Assembly: GCA_937889595.1 (NCBI GenBank)
Contig: CALAOR010000079.1
Span: forward strand, 62,001-126,000
DNA: 64,000 nt
Source of the DNA: an uncultured bacterium
GTDB lineage: Bacteria; Oederibacteriota; PGYV01; Palsa-1178
Reading direction: 5' to 3'
The translations under genes and the position numbers were made by a program. Under the pieces are notes generated by a model. It did no database searches. It worked only from the letters and a program-made list of their open reading frames with translations, and had not been told where the DNA came from. Position 1 is the stretch's first letter; the number at the start of each line of letters is the position of its first letter. Positions 43,564 to 52,481 of this stretch are shown here, in pieces.

Positions 43564-45141
43564 TTATTTTATTTTAAATACCTTTCCGCATATTATCTTC
43601 CCTTTATCCGGTTCTTCTAACATATACAGGTAGACCCCAGGCGAGGTTCGCTCGCCAAAGGGGTTCCTGCCGTCCCACTCTATGAGGTTTGTATCGCTTC
43701 TCCTTGACGCGACTAATTCGCCGGATAATGTGTATATTATGACATTTGACCCCGGTTTGACGTAGAGGAACTTAAGGGTCCCCTTAAAAGCTGTATCGCA
43801 GTTATAAGGGTTCGGGTAAACCACCAGCTCGCCTGTAGGGTACGGCGTCGGCGTCATGGTAATGGTCGGCGTCTGTGTCACGGTCCGGGTCAGTGTCTGT
43901 GTCACGGTCCGGGTCGGAATCTGTGTCACGGTCACGGTCAGGGTCGGCGTCACGCTTTGCATCTCGGTGCCTGTATAGGACGGCGTTGGAGTTATTGTCG
44001 CAGTGCCGGTTTTAGTGCGGGTTGAGGTTGGCGTTGCGCTTTGTGTCTGTGTACCTGTACCGGATGATGTAGGAGTTATGGTCGCAGTCCCGGTTTCAGT
44101 CCCGGTTATGGTCAGCGTGGGGGTATTGGTGGACGTAGGAAGCACTTCGGTATACCACGCTTCACGGCCGCAGCAGGTCATGCCGTCTATGGACCACATC
44201 TTATTGTCAAAGACCGTGGTCCCGCCCTCGCACTCATTGCCAAAAGCCGCAGTTGGATTCGCGCAGGTCCAGGTAACACCGTCATATGAGTACCAGACAT
44301 CGCTGTATATGGTCGACCCGTTCTTCCCGCCTATAACCCACATCCTGTTATCATACACCTCAAAACCCATGCCTTCCCTGGGCGAGAACCCGGCATTACC
44401 CGTGGCCAGGTTCCAGTCTGCGCCGTTCGTCGACCACCATACGTCATTCGCGCTTACCCCTGTATATGTATAGCCGCCTACGACCCAGAGCCTATCGCCC
44501 GATCCCGGGTTATAAACCGCGCATTTTAACGCGAGTCTTCCCCCGAAAGCCGCGTTCTGCGTCGCCGCATACCAATCTGCGCCGTTGCTTGAGTACCAGA
44601 CATCCTTAAAATAAGTCGCGCCTGCGGTGTTATAACCTGCCATCACCCACATCTTCGGCCCGGTGCCGTTGTCAAATACCGCAGACCCATACTGGTCCCT
44701 TGGGCTAAACTGCGCGTTACTTGTAGCAGCAGCCCAATTGACCCCGTCTGTTGAATGCCATGCGTCGTTCAGGTACAATCCCGAGGAGTTGCCTGAAATG
44801 ACCCACATTTCATTGTTGTAGACAAGCCCCTGTACGCCCGCCCTTATGCAAAAATTCGCGTTCCCTGTCGCCAGGTTCCAGTCTGCGCCATTTGATGAGT
44901 ACCAGACGTCATTCATGTGTACGGCTGACGCGTTAACCCCGGCGATGACCCACATATAATTGTTATATGAAAGCACGGCGTTCAAATTCCTTGAAGGGAA
45001 TGCGGCGTTGCGCGTGGCTGCAGTCCAGTCCACTCCGACCATCGCGTGCACGGAAACGCAGAGAAAAAGCGTAAAAATAAAAACACTCATTATAAAAGGG
45101 TAAATGCCCTGCCCCGAACCTGTCCTGTCCCCTTGTATCAT
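43564..45141 (-). CDS. Secreted kelch-like repeat protein with Thr-rich stalk and C-terminal sorting-like domain
   Basis: 525 residues. Signal peptide near 15-35. Residues 38-330 hold about six repeats of 48-50 residues of the form MWVIAG...NDVWYSSNGADWNLAT, a kelch/galactose-oxidase type propeller. Residues 330-430 are a Thr/Pro/Gln stalk (ITPTPSYTGTEMQ, RTVTQTLTRTVTQTPT). The C-terminus, VVYPNPYNCD...GSNVIIYTLSGELV...WDGRNPFGERTSPGVYLYM...GKVFKIK, resembles the FlgD/T9SS type-A sorting-type domain. AGGAGAAAAC precedes ATG. Expected at the cell surface; ligand unknown. Confidence 0.84.
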   Translation of the reverse strand: MIQGDRTGSGQGIYPFIMSVFIFTLFLCVSVHAMVGVDWTAATRNAAFPSRNLNAVLSYNNYMWVIAGVNASAVHMNDVWYSSNGADWNLATGNANFCIRAGVQGLVYNNEMWVISGNSSGLYLNDAWHSTDGVNWAAATSNAQFSPRDQYGSAVFDNGTGPKMWVMAGYNTAGATYFKDVWYSSNGADWYAATQNAAFGGRLALKCAVYNPGSGDRLWVVGGYTYTGVSANDVWWSTNGADWNLATGNAGFSPREGMGFEVYDNRMWVIGGKNGSTIYSDVWYSYDGVTWTCANPTAAFGNECEGGTTVFDNKMWSIDGMTCCGREAWYTEVLPTSTNTPTLTITGTETGTATITPTSSGTGTQTQSATPTSTRTKTGTATITPTPSYTGTEMQSVTPTLTVTVTQIPTRTVTQTLTRTVTQTPTITMTPTPYPTGELVVYPNPYNCDTAFKGTLKFLYVKPGSNVIIYTLSGELVASRRSDTNLIEWDGRNPFGERTSPGVYLYMLEEPDKGKIICGKVFKIK

Positions 45142-45422
45142 GTTTTCTCCTGTTAATATATTGCGTAATTATTCATAATACCTGCTTGTGGGGTTAAAAT
45201 CAACATAAAACAAAGACCTTAGAACCGCGATAGAAACAATTGAAAAAGGCCGTCCAACCTTGTAGAATGCTGTCTGCGAAGACATCAATCAACTCACCTA
45301 ACGGGTGAAGAAGGAGAAAAGACCTTAAGCATGCAGTAACCCATCCCACTTTCCAGTTAAGCAAAAGGCAACAAAAACAGTGGCTGGCCGATTTGGACGC
45401 GATTCGCAACACCAATCCTGCT

Positions 45423-45445
45423 GGCCCTTCGACAGGCTCAGGGCC
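45423..45445. repeat. Hairpin H5, TCG..GCTC core
   Basis: Arms GGCCCT/AGGGCC around core TCGACAGGCTC. Confidence 0.75.
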
Positions 45446-45473
45446 TTTATCAATTATATTTCAGGATGCTGCA

Positions 45474-45496
45474 CATCCTGAGCTTGTCGAAGGATG
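45474..45496. repeat. Hairpin H6, same core inverted, different arms
   Basis: Arms CATCCT/AGGATG around GAGCTTGTCGA, the reverse complement of TCGACAAGCTC. Same core as H5 with one base change but unrelated arms. Confidence 0.75.
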
Positions 45497-45659
45497 GCTG
45501 GGCATAATGCATTCGAACTAAAACCTCTGAATTCAAGTTCAAATACGGCGCCTATTAGGATAAAAACTCAGGGACTTTTGATAGTTTGTCAGTATTCAAC
45601 CGTTCTCCTTAATCCTAAACCCTTAATTCTCATTCCTCTAAAATTTTCATCAGAAAATT

Positions 45660-46478
45660 TTAAGTTCCTATATGTATCGGCTCCACTATTTTCTTTATCA
45701 GCACTATCGCCGATAATGACGTGAGATAACTTGTCTTCGGATTGTTCGGCGACGGCAAGTTTTCCGTGATGGCCCTGAACCTTCCGAAATCGCCTTCCAC
45801 TATTATCTCGTGGATGTTATTTGATATGAAAGGATCTATGATTATTTTGACATGAGTCTGTTCGGCCCCGACGCCCGCGAGGCTTAATGTCGCGGCTATG
45901 TTGATGTTCTGCGGGAAATCCTTTACCGCGTCCCTGGCGTTGCCGTCGTATACGGTGGTTTCAGTTTTAATTTCGTCAACGTTGATTCCTTTGTCTATGA
46001 GGGATTTAACGCCCTTAAACGCTTTTGGCGGTTTTCTGGTTATCAGGGTCACTTTTCTTAAACCTGAATACTTTGCGGCATCAAGCCCGTCTATTCCGAC
46101 TACGGCGCCGGATGGTACGAATACGTTTATCTTCTTTTTCCTCGCCTCTTCTATGAGGTCGGTGTTTTCAAGCACGCCGCCGGCGCTTAAGAACATGATG
46201 TCGCGGTTATGCCTGATCGCCATTTTAAAGATACCGTTCACGGCGTCCTTATGCGCGCATTCCACTACCAGGTCGCAATTTTTCATCAGTTCTTCGGCTT
46301 CCAGGAATACCGGTTTGACGTTCTTTAACTTCGCCGCGAGCGCGTCGTATTTCTTCCTGTCTATGTCAAAACACGCGTAAAGCAGGACATTTATGTTGCC
46401 TTTGTCAACGGCTTCGGCAATATCACTTCCTATGGCCCCGCAGCCGATGATGCCCAGTTTTTTAACTTTGATCTCCAT
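45660..46478 (-). CDS. nadX: L-aspartate dehydrogenase (NadX-like)
   Basis: 272 residues. Rossmann motif LGIIGCGAIGSDIA (8-21) and the DUF108/aspartate dehydrogenase body: FVPSGAVVGIDGLDAA, VYDGNARDAVKDFPQNINIAA and SLAGVGAEQTHVKIIIDP. In Thermotoga and others it oxidises aspartate to iminoaspartate for NAD synthesis, replacing NadB. Follows panD immediately (TAAATG), so it belongs to the pantothenate operon; both enzymes use L-aspartate. No nadA or nadC in the window. Confidence 0.9.
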   Translation of the reverse strand: MEIKVKKLGIIGCGAIGSDIAEAVDKGNINVLLYACFDIDRKKYDALAAKLKNVKPVFLEAEELMKNCDLVVECAHKDAVNGIFKMAIRHNRDIMFLSAGGVLENTDLIEEARKKKINVFVPSGAVVGIDGLDAAKYSGLRKVTLITRKPPKAFKGVKSLIDKGINVDEIKTETTVYDGNARDAVKDFPQNINIAATLSLAGVGAEQTHVKIIIDPFISNNIHEIIVEGDFGRFRAITENLPSPNNPKTSYLTSLSAIVLIKKIVEPIHIGT

Positions 46479-46838
46479 TTAAGCACCGCCTGATTTTATT
46501 TTGTTAGATGAATTCACTTTCACTATCCTGGGTTTGAAAGCAGCCCTTTCTCCGGCTTCTACAAGCCCGTAGGACACAATGATTATTATGTCATTTTTTT
46601 CCGAAAGCCTTGCGGCTGCGCCGTTTATGCATACGGCGCCCGAGTTCTTTTTTCCTTTTATAACGTATGTTTCAAACCTTTCGCCGTTATTGATGTTCAA
46701 TACATGCACTTTCTCATTTTCACAGATATCAGCGGCCAGCATCAGCGCCTCGTCTATGGCTATGCTGCCTTCGTATTCAAGGTGCTTATCAGTGACTGTT
46801 GCCCTGTGTATTTTTGATTTAAGCACTTCCACAAGCAT
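46479..46838 (-). CDS. panD: Aspartate 1-decarboxylase proenzyme
   Basis: Makes beta-alanine for pantothenate. 119 residues. Self-cleaves between Gly24 and Ser25 (HLEYEGSIAIDEALM), generating the pyruvoyl group; Asn/Gly-rich GAVCINGAAARLS near 72 is also typical. Fifteen bases after panC; nadX follows at once. Confidence 0.97.
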   Translation of the reverse strand: MLVEVLKSKIHRATVTDKHLEYEGSIAIDEALMLAADICENEKVHVLNINNGERFETYVIKGKKNSGAVCINGAAARLSEKNDIIIIVSYGLVEAGERAAFKPRIVKVNSSNKIKSGGA

Positions 46839-46853
46839 GGATTACCTCCGGGG

Positions 46854-47702
46854 TCATATTTTGATTATCGTATTATCTATAAGCCTTGTCTTTCCCACAA
46901 AAATTGCCGCGGCTATGAGCACATTGCCCGCTATAATCTCTGCGGGAGCCAGATCTTCCGTCCCGGCTATTTCAACGTAGTCTATCTCTACTCCCGATTC
47001 TTTTATCTTGCGCCGGATCTCTTTTTTTATTGTTTCAGCCGATCTTTCGCCTAATTCTACCATACTTTCCGCCATCTGCAATGATTTATATAATATGGGC
47101 GCGGTATCGCGCTGTTCCGGCGTTAAATACGCGTTCCTTGAGCTTAATGCCAGCCCGTCTTTCTCCCGCACGATGGGACAGATGACAGCTTCAGTATTAT
47201 AGTGCAGGTCCTTTATCATTTTTGAAAGTATGAGCGCCTGCTGGGCGTCTTTTTGGCCCAGGTATAACCTGTCGGGTTTTACTATGTTCAAAAGTTCCGC
47301 GACTACGGTTGTCACGCCCTTAAAATGCCCGGGCCTTGACGCGCCGCAAAGGACATTTGCCATTTCATTTTCCAGTGTCACGTAAGACGCCGCTCCCGGC
47401 GGATACATCATATCCCTGTCCGGGGTGAATACACAGTCAACCTTGCGGGTCTCTTTCAGCATTTTCAGGTCCTTTTTCAGCGGCCTCGGGTATTTATCAA
47501 AATCCTCGCCCGGCCCGAACTGCGTCGGGTTCACAAATATGCTTACTATGATTTTATTGTTTTCAGCAGATGCCCTGTCCACAAGCGACAAGTGCCCCTC
47601 ATGCAGGGCCCCCATGGTCGGCACAAAGCCTGTGGAGTGGCCGCGTTTTTTCAGCTTTGCCGTATATTCATGCATTTCACTTATTTCTTTGATTATTTTC
47701 AT
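46854..47702 (-). CDS. panC: Pantothenate synthetase
   Basis: ATP-dependent ligation of pantoate and beta-alanine. 282 residues. Signatures FVPTMGALHEGHLSLV (HxGH nucleotide site), NPTQFGPGEDFDKYPR, YLGQKDAQQ and KDGLALSSRNAYL. Follows panB by 13 bases. Confidence 0.97.
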   Translation of the reverse strand: MKIIKEISEMHEYTAKLKKRGHSTGFVPTMGALHEGHLSLVDRASAENNKIIVSIFVNPTQFGPGEDFDKYPRPLKKDLKMLKETRKVDCVFTPDRDMMYPPGAASYVTLENEMANVLCGASRPGHFKGVTTVVAELLNIVKPDRLYLGQKDAQQALILSKMIKDLHYNTEAVICPIVREKDGLALSSRNAYLTPEQRDTAPILYKSLQMAESMVELGERSAETIKKEIRRKIKESGVEIDYVEIAGTEDLAPAEIIAGNVLIAAAIFVGKTRLIDNTIIKI

Positions 47703-47715
47703 TTAAAGTTCCCGC

Positions 47716-48504
47716 CTAATAATAATATTTTTTGCCCGGAAATTTTTTGTTCCTCACGTCTGAAGTGAATTTATGAAGGGCCTTTACCGAACGGATTGCC
47801 GCATTGTCGTATTTTTTCACAAATTTTGGGGTAAAATCCTCGAACGCGCCGAGCAAATCCGGCGTGACAAGCACCTGGCCGTCGCAGTACGGCCCTGAAC
47901 CTATGCCTATTACAGGTATGCCCACGGCTTTGGTTATCATAGCTGCGGTTTTTGAGAGCACTTTTTCAACAACCAATGCGAAAGCACCTGCTTTTTCTAT
48001 GGCTTTTGCCTCGGAAACCAGCCTTATCTTGTCCTCATCATTTACACCCTGCACGGGATATCCCCCGTATTTGTTGACTGATTGCGGCTGCAGCCCGATA
48101 TGCCCCATGACAGGTACGCCTATATCAACTATGGCCTTTATCTGTCTGTAGATTTCAAGGCCGCCCTCGAGCTTGACGGCCGAAGCGCCGGAATTTTTCA
48201 TTATTTTCCCGGCATTTTTCACGGCGGATTTTACGGATTCCTGGTATGACATAAAAGGCATGTCAGCGACGATCATGGTGTCTTTTGCGCCCCTTTTTAC
48301 CGCCTTTAGATGGTATATCACGTCATCCACGGTGACAGGCAGCGTGTCTTTATAACCCAAAAAAACCATGCCGAGCGAATCACCGACTAAAATAATGTCA
48401 ACGCCGGCTTTTTCAAGATATGAAGCCATGAGATAATCATAGGCTGTCAGCATGACTATTTTTTTCTTTGATTTTAACCGGGCGATCTGCGGGGCCGTAT
48501 ACAT
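47716..48504 (-). CDS. panB: Ketopantoate hydroxymethyltransferase
   Basis: First committed step to pantothenate, using methylene-tetrahydrofolate. 262 residues with start MYTAPQIARLKSKK at 48504; the frame is open 19 codons further up but those overlap the upstream kinase gene, and typical PanB length supports 48504. Signatures MLTAYDYLMASYLEKAGVD, VGDSLGMVFLGY, KLEGG and MGHIGLQPQSV, with GIGSGPYCDGQVLV near the end. One base separates it from the stop of the kinase gene (TAAGTAATATG context). Confidence 0.96.
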   Translation of the reverse strand: MYTAPQIARLKSKKKIVMLTAYDYLMASYLEKAGVDIILVGDSLGMVFLGYKDTLPVTVDDVIYHLKAVKRGAKDTMIVADMPFMSYQESVKSAVKNAGKIMKNSGASAVKLEGGLEIYRQIKAIVDIGVPVMGHIGLQPQSVNKYGGYPVQGVNDEDKIRLVSEAKAIEKAGAFALVVEKVLSKTAAMITKAVGIPVIGIGSGPYCDGQVLVTPDLLGAFEDFTPKFVKKYDNAAIRSVKALHKFTSDVRNKKFPGKKYYY

Positions 48505-48505
48505 A

Positions 48506-49153
48506 TTACTTATCCAGCCTCGGGGTGTAGTAATTAATCCCGCCTTTGATATTAAGCGCAAAATCCTTTATCATCTTATATGCTTTTTTGTCGCCGACAA
48601 AATCAACTTCATCCGTATTTACTATCGCGAGCGGGCCGGCCGTATAATTGGAGAAAAAATGGTTGTATGCCTGTGAAAGGTTATAAAGGTAGTCCTTTGA
48701 AATGCTTTTTTCAAAACTTCTGCCGCGCTTTTTAATCCTGTCCATGAGCACCTCAATTGAAGCCTGCAGGTATATTACAAGATCGGGTTTTAAAAGCTGC
48801 GCTTCGTTAACGACCACGCCGTATATTTTTTCATAAAGATTAAGTTCATTTTCACCGAGCGTTATGTAGGCAAATATGCGGTCCTTTTCTATGAGATAAT
48901 CGGATACGATCTTTTTCGAGAAAAGATCAAGCTGTTTTAAGGGTTCCTGCTGCGTGGCCCTGTTTAAAAGGAATGTAAGCTGGGTCTGCAGCGCGAAAGT
49001 GTTCATTTCCTTGTAGAATTTTTCCAAAAAAGGGTTGTTGTCAACCTGTTCCAAAACAAGTTTTGCCTCCAGGTCCGCGGATAACATACGGGCAAAAGTG
49101 GTCTTCCCCACCCCGAGCACGCCCTCTATGGCTATGTAATGAAAGTCACTCAT
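48506..49153 (-). CDS. Deoxynucleoside kinase (deoxyadenosine/deoxyguanosine type)
   Basis: 215 residues. P-loop AIEGVLGVGKTTFARML, substrate motif VSDYLIEKDRIFAY (D/E-R-S type), and LID region KKRGRSFEKSISKDYL. Salvages deoxynucleosides. The kinase commonly lies beside folK and panB in other bacteria, as here. Overlaps folK by 4 bases and panB closely. Confidence 0.93.
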   Translation of the reverse strand: MSDFHYIAIEGVLGVGKTTFARMLSADLEAKLVLEQVDNNPFLEKFYKEMNTFALQTQLTFLLNRATQQEPLKQLDLFSKKIVSDYLIEKDRIFAYITLGENELNLYEKIYGVVVNEAQLLKPDLVIYLQASIEVLMDRIKKRGRSFEKSISKDYLYNLSQAYNHFFSNYTAGPLAIVNTDEVDFVGDKKAYKMIKDFALNIKGGINYYTPRLDK

Positions 49154-49641
49154 AAAATTTCTCCTATGCGCTGCGTACTTTCCGCAAAAACACCTTTATT
49201 TAACAGTTCTTTTACCGTTAAATTGTTTGCAGGATGCGGGAAATCACCCGCTATTTCGGATAAAGGTTCAAGGACAAATTTTCTTCGCGTTATTTCGGGA
49301 TGTGGAATTACAAGCCCCGGGCTGTTAATTATTATATTACTATAAAACAATATGTCAATATCTATAATACGCGGCCCCAGGTGCCCGTCTCTTATCCTGC
49401 CCATGGAAAGCTCTATCTTTTTTATCGTACTTAAAAGAGCGTCAGGCGCCATGTCAAGTTCCGTTTCTATGCACATGTTGTTGAAATCCGGCTGGTTTTT
49501 CATTCCCACAGGCTCTGTTTCATAAAGCCCGGACCGCCTTACCGCCTTTATGCCGTTTTGTTCCATCAGATTTAAGGCAGTCTTTATGTTTTCCGGTTTA
49601 TTGCCTATGTTAGAACCTAATGAAAGGTAAATTCTTGCCAT
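49150..49641 (-). CDS. folK: 2-amino-4-hydroxy-6-hydroxymethyldihydropteridine diphosphokinase
   Basis: 163 residues. Transfers pyrophosphate from ATP to the pterin, supplying the substrate of FolP. Signatures LSLGSNIGNK, LYETEPVGMKNQPDFNN and LGPRIIDIDILFY. Overlaps the kinase gene by 4 bases; five bases after dapL. folE and folP are elsewhere (27 kb); folB is not seen. Confidence 0.96.
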   Translation of the reverse strand: MARIYLSLGSNIGNKPENIKTALNLMEQNGIKAVRRSGLYETEPVGMKNQPDFNNMCIETELDMAPDALLSTIKKIELSMGRIRDGHLGPRIIDIDILFYSNIIINSPGLVIPHPEITRRKFVLEPLSEIAGDFPHPANNLTVKELLNKGVFAESTQRIGEIL

Positions 49642-49646
49642 GATGT

Positions 49647-50801
49647 TTATAACTTTACCTTTTTAAGCCTGTCCAATGCCTTTGAAATAAGTTCCTCTTC
49701 AACCGTAAGGGCTATCCTGAAGTACCTGTCTCCGGAGAGTCCAAAGCCTATGCCCGGGGTTACCACGATATCCGCTTCATCAAGCACTTTTGTGCAAAAA
49801 TCCATGGACTTAAGATTCCCCGGAACCTTCACCCACAGATAAAGCGTTGCCTGCGGCTCTAAAACCTCGTATCCCATGGCCCTTAATCCTTTTGTGAAAG
49901 CCTGTGCGCGGCTTTTATAAAGCGCCCTTATCTGCCCCGCCTCTTCATCGCAGTTCAGGAGCGTCCACGCAGCGGTCTCCTGTATAGCTGTGAAGGTCCC
50001 CGAATCCATATTTTCCTTTACAAGCCCGAGCCCGTTTATCAGTTTTTCACCGCCTACGGCGAATCCTACCCTCCAGCCCGTCATGTTGTACGTTTTTGAC
50101 ATGGAGTAGAATTCGATCACATGGTCCTTCGCGCCCTGCATCTGGAGCATGGAGATCGGTGGGGTATTGAAATATATCTCCGAATACGGCGCATCCTGGG
50201 CGATTATAAAATCATACTTTTCCGCGTACGACAGCGCCTCTTCATAGAACTCTAATCCAGCCATGGCGGAAGTGGGGTTGTTCGGATAATTAAGCCACAT
50301 TATTTTTGTCTGCTCGTAGACCTCCGCGGGTATATTTGCCAGGTCCGGAAGAAAATTATTTTTCTGTTCCAGCGGCATGGCAAGCGGCACACCGCCTGCT
50401 ATAAGCGTCCCCGACGTATAACCAGGGTAGCCCGGGTCGGGTATGAGCACTATATCGCCGGGATTTAAAAATGCGAGCGGAAGGTGCGTGATGCCGTCCT
50501 TGGCGCCGATCAGGCACATGGTTTCACTGTCTGTTATTCCCACGTCAAATCTCTTTTTCATCCACTTCATCACTGCCTGCTTAAATACAGCGCTGCCCCG
50601 CCCGATCGGGTACTGGTGATTTGACGGCTTGCCCACAGATTCCCTGAAATTGTCTATGATCCTGCTGGGCGTGGGCCTGTCCGGGTCGCCTATGCCGAGG
50701 TTCAGTATGTCCCTGCCCGCGGCTATGGCGGCTTTTTTCTTCTTATCAAGCTCGATAAAAATATAGGGCGGCAATGATTTTAACCTGTTATTAATTTCCA
50801 T
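49647..50801 (-). CDS. dapL: LL-diaminopimelate aminotransferase
   Basis: 384 residues, PLP fold-type I. N-terminus NRLKSLPPYIFIELDKKK and ILNLGIGDPDRPTP are diagnostic for DapL rather than other class I/II aminotransferases. PLP Lys in YSMSKTYNMTGWRVGFA (about 234), with PNNPT and FIAQDAPYSEIYF. It converts tetrahydrodipicolinate directly to LL-diaminopimelate, bypassing DapD/C/E, which agrees with dapB, dapA, dapF and lysA being the only other lysine genes here. AGGT precedes ATG. Confidence 0.94.
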   Translation of the reverse strand: MEINNRLKSLPPYIFIELDKKKKAAIAAGRDILNLGIGDPDRPTPSRIIDNFRESVGKPSNHQYPIGRGSAVFKQAVMKWMKKRFDVGITDSETMCLIGAKDGITHLPLAFLNPGDIVLIPDPGYPGYTSGTLIAGGVPLAMPLEQKNNFLPDLANIPAEVYEQTKIMWLNYPNNPTSAMAGLEFYEEALSYAEKYDFIIAQDAPYSEIYFNTPPISMLQMQGAKDHVIEFYSMSKTYNMTGWRVGFAVGGEKLINGLGLVKENMDSGTFTAIQETAAWTLLNCDEEAGQIRALYKSRAQAFTKGLRAMGYEVLEPQATLYLWVKVPGNLKSMDFCTKVLDEADIVVTPGIGFGLSGDRYFRIALTVEEELISKALDRLKKVKL

Positions 50802-50829
50802 AAAGACCTCCGTATCATACTGTTTTATT

Positions 50830-51591
50830 TTATCTTACAAAATTAGTCAGCCTTCCGATTTCGCCTATCTCAACTTCGACCTTATCGCCGCGGTTCATGG
50901 GTCCTATGCCCGCCGGCGTGCCCGTAGATATGATGTCACCCCGGTTTAAGGTCATTATCTTTGAGATAAAACTCACGAGTTTCTTTGTTTTAAAAATGAA
51001 CTTTGAGGTATTTGAATCCTGCTTTAACTCCCCGTTCAAATACAGCTTTATGTCCTGTCTGTCGGGATTTATGTCCCTGACTATGTACGGTCCAAAAGGC
51101 GCGAAAGTATCAAATGATTTGGCCCTGGTCCACTGGCCGTCTGTTTTCTGCAGATCGCGGGCCGTCACGTCATTTAAACAGGTATAACCGAGTATGTGTA
51201 TGTCAACCTCGTCTTCGGGGATATCTTTAATTGTATTTTTTATGACAATGGCCAGCTCGGCTTCATAATCCACCCGGGATGCCATGTCCGGGTATATGAT
51301 CTCATCCTTATGCCCGATCACCGCGCTTGGGGGTTTCAGGAATATCACGGGTTCCGCCGGCTTTTCCATTTTCATTTCTTTCGCGTGGTCGGTATAATTT
51401 AAACCCACGCAAACGATCTTTGAAGGGTCCGTTGGAGGAAGTATTCTCACGCGCGAGCTTTCAATGACGTTTGGCATGACCTTATACTGCGTATATATAT
51501 CGCCTTCTATGTCGGTTATGTTCCCTTCGTTATTCATGATGCCCCACTGTGGGACGCTGTCTTCTATGGAGTATCTGACGAATTTAATCAT
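50830..51591 (-). CDS. Fumarylacetoacetate hydrolase family protein
   Basis: 253 residues. Core motif VGLNYTDHAKEMKMEKP...FLKPPSAVIGH, metal ligands in YEAELAIVI and CLNDVTARDLQ, GTPAGIGPMNRGDKVEVEI at the end. FAH-family enzymes cleave or isomerise C-C bonds in oxo-acids (e.g. decarboxylases, fumarylpyruvate hydrolase, oxaloacetate tautomerase). ATG 51591 overlaps the dapB stop by 8 bases. Its place inside the lysine operon, between dapB and dapL, suggests housekeeping of a keto-acid side product, which is inference. A longer frame upstream runs inside dapB and is rejected. Confidence 0.9.
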   Translation of the reverse strand: MIKFVRYSIEDSVPQWGIMNNEGNITDIEGDIYTQYKVMPNVIESSRVRILPPTDPSKIVCVGLNYTDHAKEMKMEKPAEPVIFLKPPSAVIGHKDEIIYPDMASRVDYEAELAIVIKNTIKDIPEDEVDIHILGYTCLNDVTARDLQKTDGQWTRAKSFDTFAPFGPYIVRDINPDRQDIKLYLNGELKQDSNTSKFIFKTKKLVSFISKIMTLNRGDIISTGTPAGIGPMNRGDKVEVEIGEIGRLTNFVR

Positions 51592-52369
51592 GCAGCTGCA
51601 GTACGTCCGCCATGGAGTAAAGCCCTGCCGGTTTGTCCGCCAGGAATTTTGCGGCTTTGAGCGCGCCCATGGCAAGTGTTTCCCTGGAAAACGCAGTGTG
51701 GGATATTTCAAGTTTGTCGCCCATGGACCCGAAAATCACTTTATGTTCCCCGACTATGCCGCCGGCCCTTACCGCAAATACCCCGATTTGATCGCGGTCG
51801 CGTACATTATTCCTTCCGTCGCGTCCGAAAACCATGTTAGCTTTCGGGTCGAGCCCTTTTTCTTTCAGTATAATTTCAGCTGTAGTAATAGCCGTTCCTG
51901 AAGGCGCATCCTTTTTCATCCTGTGATGCTCTTCAATAATGTCTATATCATAGTCGTCCTTTAAGGCGCGTGTGGCTTGCTTTAAGAGCTTCCACATGAC
52001 ATTGACCCCTATGCTGTAATTGGAAGACATGACTATAGGTATACGCTTGGAGGCAAGTTCTATCTCAAAAAGCTCATTGCTGTCAAATCCCGTGGTACCT
52101 ATAACAACAGGCTTATTTGCTTCAACCAGTTCTTTCAGGTGCGTTAAAGTGGCTGAAGGGGTCGTGAAATCTATAAAAACATCCACGGCTGCGATCCCTT
52201 TTTTCAGATCGTCAGTTATGGAAAACCCGCTTATTCCGGCGCCCACAGCGCTGTTGCCTTTGGCCTCCAAAAGCAGGCCGATCTTATATATTTCCGGGTT
52301 CTGCGCCGCAACCGAAACCAAAGCGTTCCCCATCCTGCCCGCAGCTCCGGATATTCCTACACGTACCAT
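51584..52369 (-). CDS. dapB: 4-hydroxy-tetrahydrodipicolinate reductase
   Basis: 261 residues. N-terminal GISGAAGRMG (NAD(P)-binding), catalytic IIEEHHRMKKDAPSGTA and DRDQIGVFAVRAGGIVGEH. Converts the DapA product to tetrahydrodipicolinate. CGGAGGTTATTTT precedes the ATG. 3' end overlaps the FAH gene. Follows dapA with a 110-base gap holding an inverted repeat. Confidence 0.96.
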   Translation of the reverse strand: MVRVGISGAAGRMGNALVSVAAQNPEIYKIGLLLEAKGNSAVGAGISGFSITDDLKKGIAAVDVFIDFTTPSATLTHLKELVEANKPVVIGTTGFDSNELFEIELASKRIPIVMSSNYSIGVNVMWKLLKQATRALKDDYDIDIIEEHHRMKKDAPSGTAITTAEIILKEKGLDPKANMVFGRDGRNNVRDRDQIGVFAVRAGGIVGEHKVIFGSMGDKLEISHTAFSRETLAMGALKAAKFLADKPAGLYSMADVLQLHD

Positions 52370-52393
52370 AAAATAACCTCCGTTTTTAAAGAA

Positions 52394-52481
52394 AATTACT
52401 AATTACAAATTACTAATGACTAATTAAATCAATAGCCTTACTTTGCCTCAATTAGTAATTAGTCATTAGTAATTAGTAATT
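52394..52481. repeat. AT-rich inverted repeat between dapA and dapB
   Basis: Arms 52394-52425 and 52450-52481 are made of AATTACTAATT/AATTAGTAATT units; at least 18 bases pair perfectly. The right arm reaches the dapA stop codon. A related block is at 61229-61266. May fold in the mRNA and attenuate read-through or be a MITE. Confidence 0.6.

Larger units (their letters stand above)
45142..45659. other. 518-base gap with hairpins; no convincing gene
   Basis: Contains hairpins H5 and H6 and an AT-rich tail (45500-45659). The part 45200-45420 has a weak 71-codon open frame on the minus strand (contains LLLHPLGELIDVFADSILQG) that may be a decayed gene fragment, but no family was recognised. Confidence 0.45.

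Noticed and set aside
45200-45415. A 71-codon minus-strand frame
   Set aside because: No ribosome site, no family, and it lies in a hairpin-rich gap; at best a gene remnant.
50830-51711. N-terminal extension of the FAH-family protein
   Set aside because: The extra 40 codons lie inside dapB in another frame; the conserved protein begins at MIKFVRY (51591).
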